From: Streptomyces minutiscleroticus
GTDB lineage: Bacteria > Actinomycetota > Actinomycetes > Streptomycetales > Streptomycetaceae
DNA length: 64,000 nucleotides
Assembly (NCBI RefSeq): GCF_014650875.1
Contig: NZ_BMVU01000019.1
Span: 1 to 64,000 of the forward strand
Direction: 5' to 3'
Of the stretch, positions 8,906 to 15,709 are shown piece by piece. Within the stretch, counting starts at the first letter, position 1, and every line of letters starts with the position of its first letter. The notes below the pieces were generated by a model that did not search any database, had not been told where the DNA came from, and saw only the letters and a list, made by a program, of their open reading frames with translations. A program made the position numbers and the translations under genes.

Positions 8906-8919
8906 GTTTCACGTGAAAC
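8906..8919. promoter_or_regulatory. parS: parS site (perfect) upstream of parA
   Basis: The exact 14-bp palindrome GTTTCACGTGAAAC, the ParB loading site. It lies in the rsmG-parA gap, 213 bp before the chosen parA start, so ParB bound here could also affect parAB transcription. Confidence 0.95.
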
Positions 8920-9068
8920 GTCGCTCACTGCTGCACGGCATCATCAACCGTGGCCGGACCGTGGCCGAACCTCGCGAGCGGAATCCTCTGAGGCCCCTCG
9001 GATCTCTCGGGTCCGCCGGTAAGAAGCCTCGCTCGGGCAGCGCAGCACCCCCCGCCGGGGTCACGGAG

Positions 9069-9095
9069 TTGTCCACAGAGGAGGATTTCTCCACA
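9069..9095. promoter_or_regulatory. DnaA boxes upstream of parA
   Basis: A perfect TTGTCCACA at 9069-9077 is followed by a one-mismatch TTCTCCACA at 9087-9095, in the same orientation. They end 36 bp before the chosen parA ATG. Their position suggests that DnaA could influence parAB expression. No other perfect box was seen between the dnaA/rpmH region and the dnaB region. Confidence 0.6.
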
Positions 9096-9131
9096 GAACA
9101 ACGGGCCTCGCTGGTTCATGACCCCGAAGAC

Positions 9132-10205
9132 ATGGCAGGCTCTGTTCATTGCGAGCCTGAAGTCGAGGAGAGTGAATCCTTGCGGTCCGACGCCAACATC
9201 GCGGGACCGATGACCGATCCGGTCCCCGGTCCCCGTACCGAGTCGCTGGGGGCGGATGTTTCACGTGAAACACCGCCTCCGATGGACGACGCCCCCATCG
9301 GTCGTGCTGCCCAAGTGGCGGTGGAGGCTCTGGGACGCGCCGGCGAGGGCCTGCCACGACCCGAGCAGACCCGTGTGATCGTGGTGGCCAACCAGAAGGG
9401 CGGAGTGGGCAAGACCACGACCACGGTCAATCTCGCCGCTTCGCTGGCGTTGCACGGCGGACGGGTTCTGGTGATCGACCTCGACCCCCAGGGCAACGCT
9501 TCCACCGCGCTCGGCATCGACCACCACGCCGAAGTGCCGTCCATCTACGACGTCCTCGTCGACAGCAGGCCGCTGTCCGACGTCGTTCAGCCGGTACCCG
9601 ACGTCGAGGGTCTCTTCTGCGCGCCGGCCACGATCGACCTTGCCGGCGCGGAGATCGAACTCGTGTCACTGGTGGCACGTGAGAGTCGGCTGCAGCGCGC
9701 CATCCAGGCCTACGAGCAGCCTCTGGACTACATCCTCATCGACTGCCCGCCGTCCCTGGGTCTGCTGACGGTCAACGCGCTGGTCGCCGGCGCGGAGGTC
9801 CTCATCCCGATCCAGTGCGAGTACTACGCACTGGAGGGGCTGGGCCAGCTGCTGCGGAACGTCGACCTGGTCCGGGGCCACCTCAACCAGACCCTGCACG
9901 TCTCGACGATCCTGCTCACCATGTACGACGGACGGACCCGTCTGGCGTCCCAGGTGGCGGACGAGGTGCGCAGCCACTTCGGCGAGGAGGTGCTGCGGAC
10001 CAGCATTCCCCGCTCGGTCCGTATCTCCGAAGCGCCGAGCTACGGCCAGACGGTCCTGACCTACGATCCGGGATCGAGTGGTGCTCTCTCCTATCTGGAG
10101 GCGGCGCGAGAGATCGCTCTGCGCGGAGTCGGCATCCACTACGACGCACAGAACGCCCACGCGGGCGCGGTCAACGAACAGAGCATGGTGGAGGGGATCC
10201 AGTGA
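9132..10205 (+). CDS. parA: Chromosome partitioning ATPase ParA
   Basis: A 357-residue protein with an N-terminal low-complexity tail of about 80 residues. A deviant Walker A box KGGVGKTTTT follows (from residue 89), then LVIDLDPQGNAS and DYILIDCPPSLG. This is the Soj/ParA family, whose ATP-dependent DNA binding moves or anchors ParB-parS complexes; in Streptomyces it organises ParB during hyphal-tip growth and sporulation septation. I chose the ATG at 9132 because the product then equals the length I remember for the S. coelicolor protein. The frame stays open upstream to 8904, so a longer form cannot be ruled out. Its last codons overlap parB (GTGA). A parS site inside the gene encodes Val-Ser-Arg-Glu-Thr at 43-47. 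Confidence 0.95.
   Translation: MAGSVHCEPEVEESESLRSDANIAGPMTDPVPGPRTESLGADVSRETPPPMDDAPIGRAAQVAVEALGRAGEGLPRPEQTRVIVVANQKGGVGKTTTTVNLAASLALHGGRVLVIDLDPQGNASTALGIDHHAEVPSIYDVLVDSRPLSDVVQPVPDVEGLFCAPATIDLAGAEIELVSLVARESRLQRAIQAYEQPLDYILIDCPPSLGLLTVNALVAGAEVLIPIQCEYYALEGLGQLLRNVDLVRGHLNQTLHVSTILLTMYDGRTRLASQVADEVRSHFGEEVLRTSIPRSVRISEAPSYGQTVLTYDPGSSGALSYLEAAREIALRGVGIHYDAQNAHAGAVNEQSMVEGIQ
9258..9271. promoter_or_regulatory. parS: parS site (perfect) inside parA
   Basis: The exact palindrome GTTTCACGTGAAAC lies in the 5' part of parA, in the disordered N-terminal tail. It is read in the frame giving VSRET. Confidence 0.95.
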
Positions 10206-11311
10206 GTAACCGACCGAGGGGGTTGGGCCGCGGTCTCGGAGCGCTGATTCCGACCGCAGCCCCGGCAGCGGAGAAGCCGACGGTCAATGCGTCCGGTGGT
10301 GCGTCCGCGTCGCCCACCTCTGTTCCCGTCCTCGCCCCGGAGCGTGGGGTTGCGGCGGCCAAGCTGGCGAACCTCGCGTCCGTTTCACGGGAAACGGAGG
10401 AGCAGGCGTCGGCGGCTGCAGAGGAGACGCCGACCGATCAACCCCTGGGTACACACTTCGCCGAGCTGCCCTTGGACTCCATCACGCCGAACCCGCGCCA
10501 GCCGCGCGACGTCTTCGACGAGGACGCGCTCGCCGAGCTCGTCACCTCCATCAAGGAGGTGGGACTCCTGCAGCCCGTCGTCGTACGGCAGGTGAGTCCG
10601 GACCGCTATGAGCTGATCATGGGTGAACGGCGCTGGCGTGCCTGCCGCGAGGCGGGGCTCGAAACCATTCCGGCGATCGTGCGGGCCACGGAGGACGAGA
10701 AACTCCTCCTGGACGCGCTCCTGGAGAACCTGCACCGTGCACAGCTGAACCCGCTGGAGGAGGCCGCCGCCTACGACCAGCTGCTCAAGGACTTCAAGTG
10801 CACGCAGGACCAGCTCGCGGACCGTATCGGTCGCTCCCGTCCGCAGGTCTCCAACACGCTGCGGCTGCTGAAGCTCCCGCCCGCGGTGCAGAGCCGGGTC
10901 GCCGCCGGTGTGCTGTCGGCCGGTCACGCGAGGGCACTGCTCCCCGTCGAGGACCTGGAGGAACAGAACCAGCTGGCTCAGCGCATCGTGGCCGAGGGGC
11001 TGTCGGTGCGTACCGTCGAGGAGATCGTGACCCTTATGGGGTCGGGGCCGAAGTCGAAGGCGCGGGCCAAGGGGCCGCGTGCCGGCACGCGGGTCTCTCC
11101 GGCGCTGAGCGACCTGGCCACCCGGCTCTCGGACCGTTTCGAGACGCGGGTGAAGGTCGACCTCGGCCAGAAGAAGGGGAAGATCACGGTCGAGTTCGCC
11201 TCCATGGAGGACCTCGAGCGGATCCTGAGCACGCTGGCGCCGGACGAGGGCCCGGTTCTGCAGAAGAGCCTCGTGGATGATGCCGAGGACACCGAGGAGC
11301 CCCAGGACTGA
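10202..11311 (+). CDS. parB: Chromosome partitioning protein ParB (parS-binding CTPase)
   Basis: A 369-residue protein. Its N-terminus VSNRPRGLGRGLGALIP carries the Arg-rich ParA-stimulating motif. A variable linker contains VSRET (61-65), encoded by a degenerate parS. Next comes the ParB/Srx CTP-binding domain with ITPNPRQPRDVF and GERRWRA (141-147), then a helix-turn-helix (about 201-221, DQLADRIGRSRPQVSNTLR) that recognises parS, and a C-terminal dimerisation domain. ParB loads at parS, spreads as a CTP-dependent clamp and forms the origin-proximal nucleoprotein complex. Its GTG start overlaps the parA stop, so the two are translationally coupled. Confidence 0.97.
   Translation: MSNRPRGLGRGLGALIPTAAPAAEKPTVNASGGASASPTSVPVLAPERGVAAAKLANLASVSRETEEQASAAAEETPTDQPLGTHFAELPLDSITPNPRQPRDVFDEDALAELVTSIKEVGLLQPVVVRQVSPDRYELIMGERRWRACREAGLETIPAIVRATEDEKLLLDALLENLHRAQLNPLEEAAAYDQLLKDFKCTQDQLADRIGRSRPQVSNTLRLLKLPPAVQSRVAAGVLSAGHARALLPVEDLEEQNQLAQRIVAEGLSVRTVEEIVTLMGSGPKSKARAKGPRAGTRVSPALSDLATRLSDRFETRVKVDLGQKKGKITVEFASMEDLERILSTLAPDEGPVLQKSLVDDAEDTEEPQD
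10382..10395. promoter_or_regulatory. parS: parS-like site (one mismatch) inside parB
   Basis: GTTTCACGGGAAAC differs from perfect parS at one central base. It is again in the frame giving VSRET, in the linker of ParB. ParB binding is plausible but may be weaker. Confidence 0.65.
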
Positions 11312-11351
11312 CCCGAGTGGCCGGCGGGCAGGGAACCGTCGGCCGCCGTCG

Positions 11352-11400
11352 GAGCGGGCCGTGTCCGTTGTGTACCGGAACACGGCTCGCTCTTTGCTTT
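11352..11400 (+). terminator. Intrinsic terminator of parAB
   Basis: A long hairpin pairs 11352-11364 with 11380-11392 (one G-T wobble), with a further inner TCCG/CGGA pairing. It is followed by the T-rich TTTGCTTTC. It lies 40 bp after parB. Confidence 0.8.
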
Positions 11401-11490
11401 CTGGCGGTATCGATGGAATCGCATCGTGGATACGATGCGTTCGGGTGGGGCGCATCCGCCTGTCGGCACTTTCTCCGGGGAGGCACGGCC

Positions 11491-11577
11491 GTGCGAACGA
11501 TGAGCCGCACCGGACTGGTGGGCGCCGGCCTCGGACTGGGCGCGGTCGGCGGGTTCGTCGGCAGCCTGCTGAGGTAA
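11491..11577 (+). CDS. Possible 28-residue glycine-zipper membrane peptide
   Basis: A very short frame begins VRTMSRTGLVGAGLGLG and ends FVGSLLR. The GTG at 11491 has an excellent GGGGAGG 7 bp upstream. The product is one hydrophobic stretch with regularly spaced glycines (GxxxG-like) and basic ends, which would suit a single membrane helix. It lies after the parAB terminator and 59 bp before the GNAT gene, and could be its leader cistron. I do not recognise a family. The good ribosome-binding site is the main argument that it is real; conservation in other Streptomyces would decide. Confidence 0.4.
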   Translation: MRTMSRTGLVGAGLGLGAVGGFVGSLLR

Positions 11578-11636
11578 CGGAGCGCTCTGACAGCCGCCCG
11601 TGACGTCGCGGGCGATGAAAGCGAGGAACTGCCTTC

Positions 11637-12254
11637 ATGGGGCGTCGGCTCGTACCCCTCACGCTGGACAATCTTCCGGACATCCCCAAGCGCTGTCGTG
11701 CCTGTGTCTTCTGGGAGCTGGATCCGGTCAGCGGTGAGGCAGCGGTAAAGGCAGGCACACCCGAGCTGGAGAAGGAGGCGTGGATCTCCGCCGTCCTGCT
11801 GGAGTGGGGCTCCTGCGGGCGTGTCGTGTACGTGGACGACGCACCGGTGGGGTTCGTGCTCTACGCGCCACCCGCGTACGTTCCGCGTTCCACCGCCTTT
11901 CCCACGAGCCCTGTGTCGCCGGACGCCGTCCAGCTGATGACCGCCTTCATCATGCCGGGGTACCAGGGCCAAGGGCTCGGGCGCGTGATGGTGCAGACGG
12001 TCGCCAAGGATCTGCTGCGGCGGGGGTTCAAGGCCATCGAGGCCTTCGGCGACGCCCGGTACGAGGAGCCGGCCTGTGTGCTGCCCGCCGAGCATCTGCT
12101 GGCGGTGGGGTTCAAGACGGTCCGGCCCCATCCCGCGTATCCGCGGCTGAGGCTGGAGCTTCGGACGACGCTCTCCTGGAAGGAGGACGTCGAGATGGCG
12201 CTCGACCGTCTGCTGGGAGCGGTGCAGAAGGAGCCGGCCCTCCGGCCGCTCTAG
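11637..12254 (+). CDS. GNAT family N-acetyltransferase
   Basis: A 205-residue protein starting MGRRLVPLTLDNLPDIPKRC. The acetyl-CoA loop is visible as FIMPGYQGQGLGRVMVQ (Q/RxxGxG/A-type), followed by LLRRGFKAIEAFGDAR. The N-terminal RCRACVFWELDP, with its cysteines, recurs in this Streptomyces parB-linked subfamily. The substrate is unknown. It is the last plus-strand gene before the convergent trxA, from which it is separated by a terminator and a parS site. Confidence 0.85.
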   Translation: MGRRLVPLTLDNLPDIPKRCRACVFWELDPVSGEAAVKAGTPELEKEAWISAVLLEWGSCGRVVYVDDAPVGFVLYAPPAYVPRSTAFPTSPVSPDAVQLMTAFIMPGYQGQGLGRVMVQTVAKDLLRRGFKAIEAFGDARYEEPACVLPAEHLLAVGFKTVRPHPAYPRLRLELRTTLSWKEDVEMALDRLLGAVQKEPALRPL

Positions 12255-12376
12255 TGTCGTGCCGGACGCCGTGAGCCGGTGAACCTTTCCGGTCGCGGCA
12301 CCAGCGTCCCGGCCGTCCTTCCCGGCTCCGTGTGAGTCGCGAGGCAGCGGACGAGATCACTCGGTCCGAGAACGAC

Positions 12377-12408
12377 GAATGGGCCGACCCCTCCGGGTTG
12401 GCCCATTC
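12377..12408. terminator. Bidirectional terminator between the GNAT gene and trxA
   Basis: A hairpin pairs 12377-12390 with 12395-12408 around a CTCC loop, with one G-T wobble. It lies between two convergent genes and 2 bp from a parS site. Confidence 0.75.
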
Positions 12409-12410
12409 GT

Positions 12411-12424
12411 GTTTCACGTGAAAC
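12411..12424. promoter_or_regulatory. parS: parS site (perfect) between the GNAT gene and trxA
   Basis: An exact GTTTCACGTGAAAC lies in the convergent intergenic region, sandwiched between two terminator hairpins. Confidence 0.95.
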
Positions 12425-12427
12425 ATC

Positions 12428-12451
12428 GCTCGCGGCGGTACCGCCGCGAGC
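12428..12451 (-). terminator. Terminator of trxA
   Basis: A perfect 24-bp GC-rich palindrome centred on GGTACC lies 4 bp past the trxA stop codon. On the minus strand it would form a strong hairpin. There is no good T-run. Confidence 0.6.
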
Positions 12452-12455
12452 ACGC

Positions 12456-12788
12456 TTACTCGGAGATGAAGTCCGCGAGGTCGCGCACGATCGCGGCCTT
12501 CGGCTTCGCGCCGACGATGGTCTTGGCGACCTCGCCGCCCTGGTAGACGTTCAGGGTCGGGATGGACATGACGCCGTACTTGGCGGCCGTGGCCGGGTTC
12601 TCGTCGATGTTCAGCTTCACGATCTCGATCTTGTCGCCGTACTCGGCGGCGATCGCCTCCAGGGACGGCGCGATCTGGCGGCACGGACCGCACCAGGCGG
12701 CCCAGAAGTCCACCAGGACGGGCTTGTCGCTCTTGAGAACGTCCTCATCCCAGGACGCGTCGGTCACATTCTTCAGGGTGCCGGCCAC
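12456..12788 (-). CDS. trxA: Thioredoxin
   Basis: A 110-residue thioredoxin with the active site WCGPC at 32-36 and the conserved cis-proline segment MSIPTLNVYQGG. It reduces protein disulfides and is itself reduced by thioredoxin reductase. I chose the GTG at 12786-12788 (VAGTLKNVTD) because AAGGAG lies 6 bp upstream; an ATG five codons earlier would overlap that site. It lies 45 bp downstream of trxB on the same strand, so the pair forms a trxBA operon controlled by the SigR-type promoter upstream of trxB. Confidence 0.97.
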   Translation of the reverse strand: MAGTLKNVTDASWDEDVLKSDKPVLVDFWAAWCGPCRQIAPSLEAIAAEYGDKIEIVKLNIDENPATAAKYGVMSIPTLNVYQGGEVAKTIVGAKPKAAIVRDLADFISE

Positions 12789-12833
12789 GGCGGGCTCCTT
12801 CACTCGGTGGTGCGGTGGGGCGGATGGGTGAGA

Positions 12834-13805
12834 TCAGACAGTGGTCTTCTCGGGCTCGGCCTGCTCCTCGGTGTCGGCGAGGGCGGCGAGGTAACGCTCG
12901 GCGTCGAGAGCGGCGGAGCAACCGGTGCCGGCCGCGGTGATCGCCTGGCGGTAGGTGTGGTCGACGACGTCACCGGCACCGAAGACACCGGTGATGTTCG
13001 TGCGGGTGGACGGCGCCTGGACCTTGAGGTAACCCTCGTCGTCCAGGTCCAGCTGTCCCTTGAAGAGCTCGGTGCGCGGGTCGTGCCCGATCGCGATGAA
13101 CAGACCCGTCACCGGCAGCTCGGAGGTCTCGCCGCTCTTCAGGTTGCGCAGCGTCAGATGGGAGAGCTTCTGGTCGCCGTGGATCTCGGCGACCTCGCTG
13201 TCCCAGACGAACTTGATCTTCGGGTCGGCGAAGGCGCGCTCCTGCATCGCCTTGGAGGCGCGCAGGGTGTCCCGGCGGTGGACGATCGTCACGGACTTGG
13301 CGAAGCGCGAGAGGAACGTAGCCTCCTCCATCGCGGTGTCGCCACCGCCGATCACGGCGATGTCCTGGTCCTTGAAGAAGAACCCGTCACAGGTCGCGCA
13401 CCAGGAGACGCCGCGTCCGGAGAGGGCGTCCTCCTTGGGGAGACCCAGCTTGCGGTGCTGGGACCCGGTCGTGACGATGACGGCCTTGGCCTTGTGCACC
13501 GTGCCGGCGGTGTCCGTGACGGTCTTGATCTCACCGGTGAGGTCGACCGAGACCACGTCGTCCGGGACCAGCTCGGCGCCGAAGCGCTCGGCCTGGGCAC
13601 GCATGTTGTCCATGAGCTCGGGACCCATGATGCCGTCCTGGAAGCCCGGGAAGTTCTCCACCTCGGTGGTGTTCATCAGCGCACCACCGGCGGTGACGGC
13701 GCCCTCGAACACCAGCGGCTTCAACGACGCGCGCGCGGTGTAGAGCGCCGCTGTGTAGCCGGCGGGCCCGGAGCCGATGATGATCACGTTACGGACGTCG
13801 CTCAC
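12834..13805 (-). CDS. trxB: Thioredoxin reductase (NADPH)
   Basis: A 323-residue flavoprotein with FAD-binding GSGPAG at 11-16, redox-active CATC at 136-139, the NADPH-binding motif GGGDTA near 153-158 and a C-terminal GVFGAGDV FAD motif. It transfers electrons from NADPH to thioredoxin. The start is GTG at 13805. It is the first gene of the trxBA operon. A promoter with the exact SigR consensus lies 75-100 bp upstream, so induction by disulfide stress is expected. Confidence 0.97.
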   Translation of the reverse strand: MSDVRNVIIIGSGPAGYTAALYTARASLKPLVFEGAVTAGGALMNTTEVENFPGFQDGIMGPELMDNMRAQAERFGAELVPDDVVSVDLTGEIKTVTDTAGTVHKAKAVIVTTGSQHRKLGLPKEDALSGRGVSWCATCDGFFFKDQDIAVIGGGDTAMEEATFLSRFAKSVTIVHRRDTLRASKAMQERAFADPKIKFVWDSEVAEIHGDQKLSHLTLRNLKSGETSELPVTGLFIAIGHDPRTELFKGQLDLDDEGYLKVQAPSTRTNITGVFGAGDVVDHTYRQAITAAGTGCSAALDAERYLAALADTEEQAEPEKTTV

Positions 13806-13879
13806 GGCTTGATTCCTCGTCTCTGCGGGACTGCTACATACGGCCGGTGGGAGCTGCTTTCGGAACTCTCACCCCACCC

Positions 13880-13905
13880 AACGGATCCTAAGGGGCGCGC
13901 ATTCC
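13880..13905 (-). promoter_or_regulatory. SigR-type promoter of trxBA
   Basis: On the minus strand GGAAT (complement of 13901-13905) is followed after exactly 18 bp by GTT (complement of 13880-13882). This matches the GGAAT-N18-GTT consensus of the Streptomyces oxidative-stress sigma factor SigR, which is established as controlling trxBA in S. coelicolor. Confidence 0.85.
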
Positions 13906-13976
13906 CGCCGTGTCCGGGCGCACGGACGTACCCCACGACACGGGTACCGCAGGGGGTACGGGCGACACGTCGTCGT

Positions 13977-14972
13977 TCAGGACTGGAGAGCGTAGGAGCG
14001 CGTCAGCAGAACCTCGCCCGGGGAAGACGGATCCTGTTTCACACAGGAGGAGTCGACGACGTACGCCGTCACGCGCTCGGTGTCCGTCCTGTCGGGAAGC
14101 ACCACCAGATAGGCGTCGGTTCCGTCGTAGGTGCCCTCTTCGGCGGCGAGCGGCACCTCGGCCCTCCCGGTCCCCTTCTGGACACAGTCGGGCACCTGGA
14201 CGCCGGGCTGCTTCAGCGTGCCCGGGCTGCGGCTCGTGGACCGGGTGCTCGGTGCCGATTCCACCCCGAAGGAGGAGTCGCCGCTCTGGTTCTGGGCGAG
14301 AAGTTCGGCCACCCGCCCCTCCACCGCCTCACCGGAGAAGTCATCGGCGGAGGTGCTCAGCTTGGGGGACGTACTGGGTGGCTCGTCGCCGCCCAGCGCC
14401 TGCACGAGCAGTCCGCCGAGGCCGAGGGCAGCCGCGGTGAGAGCGGCCCCCAACGCGGCCGTCCTGCGACGTACGCGACGCGTGCGCGTCGGTCGGCCGG
14501 GGCCGGTGGCTGCGCGGGGGTGCCCGTCGGGACGGTTGCTCGGGGGCGATGTTTCACGTGAAACATGTGTACCGGCGTCGGTGCCAACGCCTGTCTCTTC
14601 CTCTTCGGCGCTCCTTGCGACACCAGCCACGTCCACGCGTCCGTCCTCGTCCGACGAAGCGGTGGAGGTGGACGATGCCGTGACGGGAGCCGGTGCGTTC
14701 CGGGCACCGGGTGCGGTGGCGTCGAGGAGCGCCTCTGCCGCGAGTGCGGCGTCGATGCGTTCGGCGACGTCCGTGGGCATGCGGACCGGCCCGGGCAGCG
14801 TGCCGAGCAGGCCCCGGATCTCCTCCAGGGAGGCATACACGTCGGCGCAGAGATCGCAGCCGTTCAGATGCTGTCGTACGTCCGCGGTACGGGACGGCGT
14901 GAGCAGACCTTCGGTGAGGTCGGAGAGCTCGGAGACCTCCGGGTGCCCGGCCTCGTCGGTCATGGATGTCAC
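13977..14972 (-). CDS. Membrane-anchored anti-sigma factor with zinc-finger-like N-terminus
   Basis: A 331-residue protein paired with the ECF sigma factor immediately upstream. Residues 1-75 form an anti-sigma domain with the His-Cys-Cys pattern HLNGCDLC, typical of ZAS-type anti-sigma factors. A long Ser/Thr/Ala-rich linker follows (about 80-165), then one membrane helix (about 170-195, AALGAALTAAALGLGGLLVQAL) and an extracytoplasmic domain of about 130 residues with cysteines at DCVQKG and SSCVKQ. It should hold the sigma factor inactive until an envelope or redox signal. It is the positional equivalent of mycobacterial RsmA. The GTG start overlaps the sigma factor stop (GTGA). A perfect parS lies in the linker coding region. 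Confidence 0.85.
   Translation of the reverse strand: MTSMTDEAGHPEVSELSDLTEGLLTPSRTADVRQHLNGCDLCADVYASLEEIRGLLGTLPGPVRMPTDVAERIDAALAAEALLDATAPGARNAPAPVTASSTSTASSDEDGRVDVAGVARSAEEEETGVGTDAGTHVSRETSPPSNRPDGHPRAATGPGRPTRTRRVRRRTAALGAALTAAALGLGGLLVQALGGDEPPSTSPKLSTSADDFSGEAVEGRVAELLAQNQSGDSSFGVESAPSTRSTSRSPGTLKQPGVQVPDCVQKGTGRAEVPLAAEEGTYDGTDAYLVVLPDRTDTERVTAYVVDSSCVKQDPSSPGEVLLTRSYALQS
14551..14564. promoter_or_regulatory. parS: parS site (perfect) inside the anti-sigma factor gene
   Basis: An exact GTTTCACGTGAAAC lies in the part of the gene encoding the flexible linker, and reads VSRET in the gene's frame. Confidence 0.95.
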
Positions 14973-15685
14973 GCTCGCCCACCTCCGCCCTTCACAGCAG
15001 CTGAATCACTCGGTCCCGCAGTCCGTGGTCCCGCTGCGGGTGGGACGGATGTCTGCTGTGGGCGGTTCCCTCCCCGGCTCGGCTTCTTGCCCGCGTCGCC
15101 GCTCCCGCCGTCGACCCGCAGATGGGTGAGCAGCGGCAGGAGCCTGGCTCTGCCGCGTGCGCACCGGCTCTTGACGGTGCCGCTCGGCACGTCCAGCAGG
15201 CGGGCGGCCTCCGCCACGGGATAGCCCTGCATGTCGACGAGCACGAGGGCCGCCCGCTGGTCCGGTGGCAGGGTGCCCAGCGCCTCCAGCAGTTCGCGGT
15301 GCAGGTCGTTGCGCTCGGCGGGCTCGGACGCCGCCTCGTGCGGCTCCAGCAGCTGCTCCAGCCGCTCCGCGTCGTCGACGGGGGAGGTCCTCCGGGAGGC
15401 GGCCTTGCGGGCGCGGTCCAGGCAGGCGTTCACCGTGATGCGGTGCAGCCAGGTGGTGACGGCCGACTGGCCCCGGAAGGTGTGGGCGGCCCGGTAGGCG
15501 GAGACGAACGCGTCCTGCACGGCGTCGGCCGCCTCCTCACGATCCCCCAGTGTCCGCAGCGCCACCGCCCACAGCCGGTCACGATGGCGCCGCACGAGCT
15601 CGCCGAAGGCGTCCGGGTCCCCGCCGACATGACGGGCGAGGAGGTCCTGATCGCTGGTCTCCTGGTAACCGGCGCCTTCCGTCAC
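14969..15685 (-). CDS. sigM: ECF RNA polymerase sigma factor (SigM-type)
   Basis: A 238-residue ECF sigma factor. Region 2 spans about 15-85, with DAFGELVRRHRDRLWAVALR and the -10-recognition segment FRGQSAVTTWLHRITVNACL. Region 4 spans about 120-180, with LPPDQRAALVLVDMQGYPVAEAARLLDVPSGTVKSR. A Gly/Pro-rich C-terminal tail of about 45 residues has no obvious fold. It directs RNA polymerase to a stress regulon and is held by the anti-sigma factor whose gene overlaps its stop. The order sigM, anti-sigma, trxB, trxA matches the mycobacterial sigM locus, so the name rests on synteny. It lies 24 bp downstream of the pseudokinase gene and is probably in the same transcript. Confidence 0.92.
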   Translation of the reverse strand: MTEGAGYQETSDQDLLARHVGGDPDAFGELVRRHRDRLWAVALRTLGDREEAADAVQDAFVSAYRAAHTFRGQSAVTTWLHRITVNACLDRARKAASRRTSPVDDAERLEQLLEPHEAASEPAERNDLHRELLEALGTLPPDQRAALVLVDMQGYPVAEAARLLDVPSGTVKSRCARGRARLLPLLTHLRVDGGSGDAGKKPSRGGNRPQQTSVPPAAGPRTAGPSDSAAVKGGGGRA

Positions 15686-15709
15686 CGGACCTCCCCCCTG
15701 GTGAGTGCG

